Positions 1 through 6,745 of a DNA stretch of 64,000 nucleotides are shown one piece after another; position 1 is the first letter of the stretch, and each line of letters begins with the position of its first letter. The stretch is from positions 1,798,001 through 1,862,000 of the forward strand of contig NZ_CP047211.1 of NCBI RefSeq assembly GCF_030408795.1. The letters run 5' to 3'. The DNA is from Corynebacterium hansenii. GTDB lineage: Bacteria > Actinomycetota > Actinomycetes > Mycobacteriales > Mycobacteriaceae. The translations under genes were made by a program, and so were the position numbers. A model generated the notes under the pieces. The model was not told the DNA's origin, did no database searches, and worked only from the letters and a program-made list of their open reading frames with translations.

Positions 1-731
1 GACTCCTCGGCGCCGTGGGCGCCCGGGCACTGCTCGAAGCGCTTGAGTTCCTTGCCGTCGGCATCGACCTGGGCGACGCCGGTGCGCTTGCCGTCGGCGT
101 CGGCGACGGTGACCATGTACGTCCCATCGCCGCCTAGCACCGCGATGCCATGGTGGGCGGGGACGCGGAAGTGGTCCACGGCGTCCATCCCCATCAGGCG
201 CAGGGTGGTCACGTCGCCGGTCTCGTCGTCGAAAAGCACCGCCTTGCCGTCACCCGCGACGACGTGGCCCGGCTTGCTCGCGGCGACCTCGAAACCGGTG
301 AAGACGGGATCGCCCGCGTAGTGGTGGGAGTGGTCACCGTGCGGCTTGGAGTACGAGCCCAGATCCAGCGCGCGGAAAGCCTTGTCGGAGGACACGAAGA
401 CGTGGCGGCCGTCGCCGGCGTGGTTGAGGCGCAGGTACCCCTCGGCGGGCAGATCGGAGAGCACCTTCGGCTTCTCGCCCTTTTCGGGGTTTCCGGCGTC
501 GAGCACCATGACGCCGCCGTCGTGGCTGATGGCGAGCCGGGGTACGGCACCGCGGGTCTCGGAGGCGTCGGCGGCGGTCGTGGCGGTGGTCACGGCCGGG
601 GTCCGGGCGTCGCCGTCGGCGGGCGAGGTCGCCGTCTCCCCCGCCGAGCCGTTCGCGCCGTCGGAGGAGCAGGCCGTGAAGAACAGAGAAGCGGCGGCGA
701 GGGCGCCGACCGCGATCTTGGTTTTGGTCAT
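1..731 (-). CDS. aztD: Zinc metallochaperone AztD-like lipoprotein (3' end outside window)
   Basis: The protein starts with a lipoprotein signal peptide: positively charged MTKTK, a hydrophobic stretch, and a lipobox ending at Cys21 (FTAC). A low-complexity Thr/Ala/Ser/Gly linker (residues 22-62) follows, then short beta-rich repeats such as SHDGGVMVLDAG and HVFVSSDKAFRALDLG that look like beta-propeller blades. Residues 131-138, HGDHSHHY, form a dense histidine cluster typical of a Zn(II)-binding loop. In the AztD family, periplasmic or surface metallochaperones hand zinc to the AztC binding protein of a zinc ABC importer. The reading frame runs off the left edge, so the C-terminus and any aztABC neighbours are not visible. 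The start at 731 lies 6 nt after a TCTAAT -10 box, so the mRNA is probably leaderless, and a Zur-like palindrome overlaps the promoter. The name rests on the overall pattern and the His loop. Confidence 0.75.
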   Translation of the reverse strand, partial: MTKTKIAVGALAAASLFFTACSSDGANGSAGETATSPADGDARTPAVTTATTAADASETRGAVPRLAISHDGGVMVLDAGNPEKGEKPKVLSDLPAEGYLRLNHAGDGRHVFVSSDKAFRALDLGSYSKPHGDHSHHYAGDPVFTGFEVAASKPGHVVAGDGKAVLFDDETGDVTTLRLMGMDAVDHFRVPAHHGIAVLGGDGTYMVTVADADGKRTGVAQVDADGKELKRFEQCPGAHGAEE

Positions 732-737
732 GGGGGC

Positions 738-767
738 ATTAGACCATTTATTGCAAACGGTTTTCAA
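738..767 (-). promoter_or_regulatory. Leaderless promoter with Zur-box-like operator for aztD
   Basis: Positions 751-767 read TTGCAAACGGTTTTCAA, an interrupted 17-bp palindrome (TTGnAAACnGTTTnCAA). This resembles the TGAAAAT/ATTTTCA palindromes bound by Zur/Fur-family repressors in actinobacteria. A -10 element TCTAAT on the minus strand (738-743) lies 6 nt before the ATG at 731, so the palindrome covers the region just upstream of -10 where a repressor would block polymerase. The downstream gene encodes a putative zinc chaperone, which fits zinc-dependent repression. Regulator identity is inferred. Confidence 0.6.
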
Positions 768-787
768 CTAACGGCGGCGTGCGCCGA

Positions 788-1822
788 TCATCCGGCGATG
801 AGGACCCCGCCCAGGCCGATCACCGCGACGACGACGGTGGTCAGGGCCGCCATGATGAACGGCGCCGCGCCCACCTTCCGGATGAGGGAGAACTGGACGC
901 CGATGCCCAACGCGAACATCGCGGCCCCCAGGAGCAGCTGCTCGGCGACGCCGGCGACGTCGATGACCCCCTGCGGCACGAGCCCCGTCGACCGCACCAG
1001 GACCATGGCCAGGAAGCCCGCGACGAACAGCGGGATGATCGGCGGCAACGACACGTCTCCGGCCTCCCCGTGGGCGTCCCGGATCCTGCGGCGCTCCACG
1101 ACCGAGATGATCGCCATGACGGGGGCCAACATGAGCACGCGCCCGAGCTTGATGACGACCGCCGCCCCCAGCGCGGCCCCGCCGACGGACCCGCCGATGG
1201 CGACGACCTGGGCGACCTCGTGGACGGACGCGCCGGCCCACATGCCGGTGTCCATGTCGGACAGCCCGAAGAGGTGCCCGAGGGCGGGGACCAGGGCGAT
1301 CATCAGCGTGCCGAAGATGACCACCAGCGCGACGGCGGTGACCACCGATTCCTGGAGGCCGGACCTGCGCGGCCGGCCGTCCTCCGCCGGAGCCTCGTTT
1401 CCGCCGAGCACGCCGGCCAGGGCGGCGACGGCCGCGGCGCCGCAGATCGAGAATCCGCACGCCACCAGCAGCCGCAGCGGCCGGTCGATGCCCAGCGCCG
1501 CACCTGTGGCGATGCCGGCGAGGGTGCCGCCGAACACCACGGCGATGACGGTGAGGATCATCCCCGGGCCCAGATCGGCGACGTCGTGGAGCGACAGCCG
1601 CAACCCGAGCAGGACGATGCCGATGCGCAGCACGCGCTTCGCCGCGATGGCCAGGCCCGGCTCCACCGATGCGGGGAGCCGGACCGCGTTGCCGACGACG
1701 ACGCCGAGCAGGATCGCCACGACCATGGGGCTGAGCACGGCGAAAGGCGCGGCCACCGCGTAGGCCACGGCGACGCCCGCGGCGGCGAGCAGGAGTCCTG
1801 GAGCATTCTTCTTCACGTTCAC
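788..1822 (-). CDS. YeiH/UPF0324 family putative sulfate exporter
   Basis: A polytopic membrane protein of 344 residues with about ten hydrophobic helices, beginning VNVKKNAPGLLLAAAGVAVA. The family signature is clear: the GIVLLGLRLSL region, the ICGAAAVAALAGV segment and the WAGASVHEVAQVVA segment are hallmarks of the YeiH/UPF0324 (PSE) family. Members are annotated as putative sulfate exporters on limited experimental evidence. I chose the GTG at 1822, preceded by GGAAAC; GTGs at 1840 and 1816 are also possible. It is transcribed away from a LysR-type regulator that starts 71 nt upstream. That pairing is usual for this family and suggests the regulator controls it. Confidence 0.85.
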   Translation of the reverse strand: MNVKKNAPGLLLAAAGVAVAYAVAAPFAVLSPMVVAILLGVVVGNAVRLPASVEPGLAIAAKRVLRIGIVLLGLRLSLHDVADLGPGMILTVIAVVFGGTLAGIATGAALGIDRPLRLLVACGFSICGAAAVAALAGVLGGNEAPAEDGRPRRSGLQESVVTAVALVVIFGTLMIALVPALGHLFGLSDMDTGMWAGASVHEVAQVVAIGGSVGGAALGAAVVIKLGRVLMLAPVMAIISVVERRRIRDAHGEAGDVSLPPIIPLFVAGFLAMVLVRSTGLVPQGVIDVAGVAEQLLLGAAMFALGIGVQFSLIRKVGAAPFIMAALTTVVVAVIGLGGVLIAG

Positions 1823-1880
1823 CCGACCAGTTTCCGTCACTCGGAGCGACCCCGGTAGACGCGAATGGCGTGTCAGCACA

Positions 1881-1886
1881 TACGCT
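1881..1886 (+). promoter_or_regulatory. -10 element of leaderless LysR gene
   Basis: TACGCT (pattern TANNNT) is followed after 6 nt by the ATG at 1893. The same geometry recurs at a dozen genes in the window and indicates that transcription starts at the initiator codon. Confidence 0.5.
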
Positions 1887-1892
1887 TTTGAT

Positions 1893-2939
1893 ATGAGCAC
1901 CCGGTCACCCCGCCCCGGCGCGGGATCGCAGTCCCCGGCGGACGGCCCGCCCGACCCACCGTCACTCCCGCCTGCGCGCCATGAGCGGCACGCGTCGTCC
2001 CGCATGGCCCGGCCACTGCATCTGACCGCCCTGCGCCTGCTCGCGGCGATCGACGAGCTCGGCGGGCTGGGCGCGGCCGCGCGGGCGATGGGCATGGCTC
2101 AGCCCAACGCCAGCCGCACCATCGCCTCCTTCGAGCGCGAGCTCGGTGCCGATCTGATCGAACGGGGGCCGCGCGGCTCGGCGCCGACTCCCCTGGGCCG
2201 CTCCGTGCTCGCCGCGGCGGCGCCGCTTTTCGACGCCGTCGACGCATTCCACCACGACATCGGCCTGCTCACCGCGGACGAGTCCGCCCCGCTGCGGGTG
2301 TCGGCGAGCATGACGGTCGCCGAGCACCTCATGCCCGGCTGGTTGGCCACGTACCGCGGCCGCCACCCCGGCGCCGACGTCGGGCTCCGCGTGCGCAATT
2401 CGGAGCGGGTGTTCGACGAAGTCGTCGCCGGCACCTGCGACATCGGGTTCGTGGAGACGCCGCTGGCGCGGAAGGACCTCCACGGCACCGTCGTCGCCGA
2501 CGACCATTTGGTCATCGTCGTCTCGCCCGATCACCCGTGGGCGAAGCGCGGGCGGCATGCGGCGGATCACGAGCCGGGCCCCGGCGGCCGGGACCACGGG
2601 CCCGTCACCGCCGAGGAACTGGCCGCCACTCCCCTCGCCCTGCGCGAGCCGGGTTCGGGGACCAGGGCCTTCTACGACCGGGCGCTGGCCCCCTGGCATC
2701 CGGTGCCGCCCGCCGTCGAATTGGGCAGCAACGCCGCCGTCGCCGCGACGGTGCGGGCCGGCGGCGAACCCGGGGTGCTCAGCGAACTTGCCGTCGCCGA
2801 TGCCCTGTCCCGCGGCGACCTGGTGGCCGTCGACGTCGACCCGCGCCTCGACCTGTCCCGCAGCATCCGCGCGGTGTGGCGCGGCACCGGCGGACCCGGA
2901 CGGGTGGCGCGGGAACTGATCGACATCGCCGCGTCGTGA
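1893..2939 (+). CDS. LysR family transcriptional regulator
   Basis: A 348-residue protein. After a proline-rich N-terminal extension of about 37 residues comes a winged helix-turn-helix (LHLTALRLLAAIDELGG, then MAQPNASRTIASFERELG at roughly residues 68-85). A LysR effector-binding domain follows (LRVSASMTVAEHLMPGWL, CDIGFVETPL). The gene is divergent from the YeiH-type exporter and probably regulates it, as LysR/YeiH pairs do elsewhere. The start at 1893 is supported by a -10 box 6 nt upstream (leaderless). A downstream ATG at 2004 would remove the extension and give a more usual N-terminus. The stop codon lies inside the first unit of a 13-bp tandem repeat. Confidence 0.85.
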   Translation: MSTRSPRPGAGSQSPADGPPDPPSLPPARHERHASSRMARPLHLTALRLLAAIDELGGLGAAARAMGMAQPNASRTIASFERELGADLIERGPRGSAPTPLGRSVLAAAAPLFDAVDAFHHDIGLLTADESAPLRVSASMTVAEHLMPGWLATYRGRHPGADVGLRVRNSERVFDEVVAGTCDIGFVETPLARKDLHGTVVADDHLVIVVSPDHPWAKRGRHAADHEPGPGGRDHGPVTAEELAATPLALREPGSGTRAFYDRALAPWHPVPPAVELGSNAAVAATVRAGGEPGVLSELAVADALSRGDLVAVDVDPRLDLSRSIRAVWRGTGGPGRVARELIDIAAS

Positions 2940-2979
2940 AGCCGCGTCGTGAAGCCGCGTCGTGAAGCCGCGTCGCGGA
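2928..2979 (+). repeat. 13-bp tandem repeat, four units
   Basis: The unit GCCGCGTCGTGAA occurs three times exactly (2928-2940, 2941-2953, 2954-2966) and a fourth time degenerate (2967-2979, GCCGCGTCGCGGA). The first copy supplies the TGA stop of the LysR gene. Each junction contains CGTCGTGAAGC, a variant of the dispersed 11-mer described in the findings. Confidence 0.9.
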
Positions 2980-3002
2980 GCCGCGGTGGCGGACCGCCCG
3001 GG

Positions 3003-3869
3003 TCAGGCGTCTGCGACGCGCTCGTCGAAGTCCGGGGTCTTCTGGCGGACCAGGGTCACGGGGTTGCCCGGGTCGAGGCTCTCCCAATGCGTGCCGACGC
3101 GCCGCCACGGCGCATCGCCGATCTCCGGCTCGCCGTCGACCGTCAGCACCAGCCGATTTCCGCTGAGCACCGATCCGACGACGCCGACGCCGAACTGCCG
3201 GGTCACGCGCGCCACTTCCCGATCGATGCGCCCCGACGGCCGCACCGGCTGCGGCTCCGCGAGACCGGCGACCCCGGACATCGGCACGAGCCGCGTGCGC
3301 CAGATCTTGTCGACCTGCGTGATCAGCGCGCGCTCGGTTCCCGAATTGTCGATCACCGCGTCGGCGGCGGCCAGGCGCTCCTCGTCGGAGATCTGCGCGG
3401 CGATGCGGCGGCGCGCATCAGCTTCCGCCACCCCTCGCCCCTCCACCAGCCGCTTCACGCGCACGTCGACGGGCGCGTGCACGACGATGACGATGTGGTG
3501 GTCCGCCGCGAGGTCGTTCTCCACGAGCAGGGGCATGTCGTGGACGACGATGTCCTTCGGCCCCGCTTCGGCGAATCGTTCCGCCGTGCGGTCCCTGATG
3601 CGCGGATGGGTGATCGCGTTGAGCGTCGCCGTCTTCTCCTTCGACGTGAACGCGCGATTGGCCAGCCTGCTGCGCAGCAGGCGGCCATCGGCATCGAGGA
3701 TGTCGCGGCCGAACGCTTCGACCAGCTCCCGCAGCGCCGGCTGACCGGGTTCGACGATCTCGCGGGCAATGGCATCGGCGTCGATGATGACGCAGCCGAG
3801 CTCGCGCAGTCGCCGGGCCACGGACGACTTGCCGCTGCCCATTCCTCCGGTCAATCCAACTTTCAGCAT
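3003..3869 (-). CDS. coaE: Dephospho-CoA kinase with C-terminal extension
   Basis: CoaE phosphorylates the 3'-hydroxyl of dephospho-CoA, the last step of CoA synthesis in the cytoplasm. The N-terminus is MLKVGLTGGMGSGKSSVARR, with the P-loop GGMGSGKS at residues 8-15. The CoaE markers IIDADAIAREIVEPGQPAL, the NAITHP region and DMPLLVE follow. The kinase proper ends near residue 200. A further 85 or so residues form an uncharacterised C-terminal extension, shorter than the large extra domain of mycobacterial CoaE. The start at 3869 is 6 nt from a TATGGT -10 box (3876-3881), so the mRNA is probably leaderless and longer in-frame starts are unlikely. The gene is downstream of rpsA on the same strand but is separated from it by a strong terminator. 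Confidence 0.93.
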   Translation of the reverse strand: MLKVGLTGGMGSGKSSVARRLRELGCVIIDADAIAREIVEPGQPALRELVEAFGRDILDADGRLLRSRLANRAFTSKEKTATLNAITHPRIRDRTAERFAEAGPKDIVVHDMPLLVENDLAADHHIVIVVHAPVDVRVKRLVEGRGVAEADARRRIAAQISDEERLAAADAVIDNSGTERALITQVDKIWRTRLVPMSGVAGLAEPQPVRPSGRIDREVARVTRQFGVGVVGSVLSGNRLVLTVDGEPEIGDAPWRRVGTHWESLDPGNPVTLVRQKTPDFDERVADA

Positions 3870-3969
3870 GGGCCAACCATAGGCCATCGCGTGGGCCCGC
3901 GCCGCGAAGCCCCGCCATTTCCCGCCGCTTGCAACGCATTTCACATTTCCGTAAAGCGAAGACGAGAAA

Positions 3970-4013
3970 AGGCCCCGGCCCGCCCCTTCGTGAAAAGGGG
4001 CGGGCCGGGGCCT
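3970..4013 (-). terminator. Intrinsic terminator of rpsA
   Basis: A perfect 17-bp GC-rich stem (3970-3986 with 3997-4013) encloses a 10-nt loop (3987-3996). On the minus strand the stem is followed by TTTTCTCGTC. It begins 48 nt after the rpsA stop. Confidence 0.9.
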
Positions 4014-4061
4014 CGCGGTCATGGCCGCCGGATCAACCGGCTGCCGCGACCGTCAGTTCGC

Positions 4062-5519
4062 TCAGTTGCCGGACAGGCGGGCGCGCAGGGCGGCCAGCTG
4101 CTCGTCGGAGGCGAGGGTGCCGCCGGACTCGGCCGGAGCCTCGGCGGCCGCCGGGGCGTCCTCCGTGGTCTCGGACGAGTAGTTCGACGGGGTCGCGGCG
4201 GCCTCGGCGGCCTGCGCGCGGTGACGCTCGATCTGGGCGGCGTGCATCTGGTGGTGGCGCTCCGCCTCGGCGTAGCGGGCCTCCCACTCGGCGCGCTGGG
4301 TCTCGAAGCCCTCCATCCACTCGTTGGTCTCCGCGTCGAAGCCCTCCGGGAAGATGTAGTTGCCCTGCTCGTCGTAGGAATCGCCCATGCCGTACTTGGT
4401 CGGGTCGAACTCCTCGGTGAAGTCCTCGTCGGCCTGCTTGAGCGACAGGGAGATGCGGCGGCGGTCCAGGTCGATGTCGATGACCTTGACCATGGCCTCC
4501 TCGCCGACGGTGACGATCTGGTCCGGTACGTCCACGTGGCGCTCGGCCAGCTCGGAGATGTGGACCAGGCCCTCGATGCCCTCCTCGACGCGGACGAACG
4601 CGCCGAACGGCACCAGCTTGGTGACCTTGCCCGGGACGATCTGGCCGATGGCGTGGGTGCGGGCGAACACGCGCCACGGATCCTCCTGGGTCGCCTTCAG
4701 CGACAGGGAGACGCGCTCGCGGTTCAGGTCGACCTCGAGAACCTCGACGGTGACCTCGTCGCCCACCTGGACGACCTCGGACGGGTGGTCGATGTGCTTC
4801 CAGGACAGCTCGGAAACGTGCACCAGGCCGTCGACGCCGCCGAGATCGACGAAGGCGCCGAAGTTGACGATGGAGGACACGACGCCCTTGCGGACCTGGC
4901 CCTTCTGCAGCTGGTGCAGGAACTCGGAACGGACCTCGGACTGGGTCTGCTCGAGCCACGCGCGGCGGGACAGGACCACGTTGTTGCGGTTCTTGTCCAG
5001 CTCGATGATCTTCGCCTCGAGCTCCTGGCCGATGTACGGCTGCAGGTCGCGGACGCGGCGCATCTCCACCAGCGACGCCGGCAGGAAGCCGCGCAGGCCG
5101 ATGTCCAGGATCAGGCCGCCCTTGACGACCTCGATGACGGTGCCGGTGACCGGCTCGTCCTTCTCCTTGAGATCCTCGATGGTGCCCCAGGCGCGCTCGT
5201 ACTGGGCGCGCTTCTTGGACAGGATCAGGCGGCCTTCCTTGTCCTCCTTGGTGAGGACCAGGGCGTCGATCTCGTCACCGACCTCGACCACCTCGTCGGG
5301 GTCGACATCGTGCTTGATGGACAGCTCACGGGAGGGGATGACGCCTTCCGTCTTGTAGCCGATGTCGAGCAGGACCTCGTCGCGGTCGACCTTGACGACG
5401 GTGCCCTCGACGATGTCGCCATCGTTGAAGTACTTGATCGTGGAGTCGACGGCGGCGAGGAAGTCCTCAGCGGTGCCGATGTCGTTGACGGCGACCTGAG
5501 GGGTGTTGGAGGTGGGCAT
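4062..5519 (-). CDS. rpsA: 30S ribosomal protein S1
   Basis: A 485-residue S1 protein with four consecutive S1 (OB-fold) RNA-binding domains, recognisable at DGDIVEGTVVKVDRDEVLLDIG (about residue 35), EPVTGTVIEVVKGGLILDIG (about 120), GQVRKGVVSSIVNFGAFVDLG (about 205) and GQIVPGKVTKLVPFGAFVRV (about 290). An acidic, Ala/Glu-rich C-terminal tail of about 110 residues follows. S1 binds mRNA leaders and docks them on the 30S subunit. Four domains rather than the six of E. coli is usual for actinobacteria. The start MPTSNTPQVAV at 5519 has GGAG 11 nt upstream; the frame stays open far upstream, but that stretch has no S1 character. Confidence 0.97.
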   Translation of the reverse strand: MPTSNTPQVAVNDIGTAEDFLAAVDSTIKYFNDGDIVEGTVVKVDRDEVLLDIGYKTEGVIPSRELSIKHDVDPDEVVEVGDEIDALVLTKEDKEGRLILSKKRAQYERAWGTIEDLKEKDEPVTGTVIEVVKGGLILDIGLRGFLPASLVEMRRVRDLQPYIGQELEAKIIELDKNRNNVVLSRRAWLEQTQSEVRSEFLHQLQKGQVRKGVVSSIVNFGAFVDLGGVDGLVHVSELSWKHIDHPSEVVQVGDEVTVEVLEVDLNRERVSLSLKATQEDPWRVFARTHAIGQIVPGKVTKLVPFGAFVRVEEGIEGLVHISELAERHVDVPDQIVTVGEEAMVKVIDIDLDRRRISLSLKQADEDFTEEFDPTKYGMGDSYDEQGNYIFPEGFDAETNEWMEGFETQRAEWEARYAEAERHHQMHAAQIERHRAQAAEAAATPSNYSSETTEDAPAAAEAPAESGGTLASDEQLAALRARLSGN

Positions 5520-5753
5520 ATGCAAGTTGCTCCGAAGCGGATAGAAATCGAGTTGGACAGGGTCGGTCCGGGACGCGCACGTAAGCCCTGGTGGGCGGTA
5601 GGTGAAGGTGCCGGATCGGCACGCGTGCACGGGTCGCGCACGCATACCGCGAACACGATACGCCGCCACCAGCGCCAAATCAAGTCCCGCCGCAGGTGGG
5701 ACGCCACGGGGAACCGCGTTATCCGCGGGCCGCGGCCAGTGGGGCATCGCGCC

Positions 5754-5759
5754 TAGACT
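5754..5759 (+). promoter_or_regulatory. -10 element of leaderless methyltransferase gene
   Basis: TAGACT is followed after 6 nt by the ATG at 5766, the TANNNT-N6-ATG leaderless pattern seen repeatedly here. Confidence 0.5.
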
Positions 5760-5765
5760 CGGCGC

Positions 5766-6635
5766 ATGTCTCACTTCGCAGGTTACGGCCCCGTCGACGA
5801 CGTCGAATCCGCCAGGGCGAACCGTTCCTGGTGGGACGGCGATGCCGTCGACTACCACCTCGAACATCCGCTGTACCTGGGCGAAGGGCGCCCGGAGGGG
5901 GACTTCGTCTGGTGCCCCGAAATGCTCCGCGAGGAGGACGCCCGCCTGCTCGGCGACGCCGGCGAACTGGCCGGTTCCGACGTCCTCGAGATCGGCTGCG
6001 GTTCCGCACCGTGTTCCCGGTGGCTGGCCCGGCACCGCCCGCCGAAGTCGCTGACGGCGTTCGACGTGTCCATGAATATGCTCGCCCACGGCGTCGACGC
6101 GGCGGGCTCGTCGCAAAGCGGGGCCGGCTCGTCGCAAAGCAAAAAGGACGCCCGGGAGGTCACCGGCGTCAACCTCGTGCACGCCGATGCCGCGGCGATG
6201 CCGTTCGCGGAGGATTCGTTCGACATCGTCTTCTCCGTCTTCGGCGCGATTCCGTTCGCGGCGGATTCGGCCGCGCTGATGAGGGGCGTCGCCCGCGTGC
6301 TGCGGCCGGGCGGGCGGTTCGTGTTTTCGGTGACGCACCCGATGCGCTGGTGCTTCCCCGACGATCCCGGCCCGGCGGGCCTGAAGGCGGGCATCCCCTA
6401 TTTCCACCGCGACGCCTACGTCGAACGCGACGACGACGGCCGCGCGATCTACGTCGAGCACCACCGGACCATGGGCGACCGCGTGCGCGAGCTGGCCGCC
6501 GCGGGCTTCGTGCTGGAGGACCTCATCGAGCCGGAATGGCCCGATGACCTCGACGTCGAATGGGGCCAATGGTCGCCGTTGCGCGGCGCGGTGATTCCCG
6601 GCACGGCCATCTTCGTGTCCCGGCTGTCGGGCTAG
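5766..6635 (+). CDS. Class I SAM-dependent methyltransferase
   Basis: A 289-residue cytosolic methyltransferase of the Methyltransf_11 type. Motif I is VLEIGCGSAPCSRWLA at about residue 77, the acidic residue of motif II is in LTAFDVS, and motif III/IV covers NLVHADAAAMPFAEDSFDIVFS and VLRPGGRFVFSV. The substrate is unknown. Between motifs II and III is an insertion reading GSSQSGAGSSQSKKDA, encoded by two 21-nt-spaced copies of CGTCGCAAAGC, which looks like a recently expanded linker. The gene is divergent from rpsA. The start is supported by a leaderless promoter. Confidence 0.88.
   Translation: MSHFAGYGPVDDVESARANRSWWDGDAVDYHLEHPLYLGEGRPEGDFVWCPEMLREEDARLLGDAGELAGSDVLEIGCGSAPCSRWLARHRPPKSLTAFDVSMNMLAHGVDAAGSSQSGAGSSQSKKDAREVTGVNLVHADAAAMPFAEDSFDIVFSVFGAIPFAADSAALMRGVARVLRPGGRFVFSVTHPMRWCFPDDPGPAGLKAGIPYFHRDAYVERDDDGRAIYVEHHRTMGDRVRELAAAGFVLEDLIEPEWPDDLDVEWGQWSPLRGAVIPGTAIFVSRLSG
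6109..6140 (+). repeat. Two direct copies of CGTCGCAAAGC inside the methyltransferase gene
   Basis: Exact copies at 6109-6119 and 6130-6140, each preceded by a GGCT/GGGCT context. The duplication adds the in-frame peptide GSSQSGAGSSQS and belongs to the dispersed 11-mer family. Confidence 0.85.
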
Positions 6636-6745
6636 CCGCGCTTTCCCGCCGCCGCGGCTGGCTCGCCGCGGTGCGGGCCGGCCCCTGGCACCGGTGTTCG
6701 AACGGCGGGCGGCGGCGATCCGGGAGGTTTCCTAGCATGGGCGCC

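Noticed and set aside
2928..2979. Transposon end or insertion-sequence scar
   Set aside because: Only a short tandem repeat is present; there is no transposase or terminal inverted repeat.
2949..5756. Plus-strand open frame of about 935 codons opposite coaE and rpsA
   Set aside because: Mirror of two certain genes; crosses the rpsA terminator and shows no motif.
5520..6569. N-terminal extension of rpsA far upstream of 5519
   Set aside because: The extension is antisense to the methyltransferase and lacks S1 features; a normal S1 N-terminus begins at 5519.
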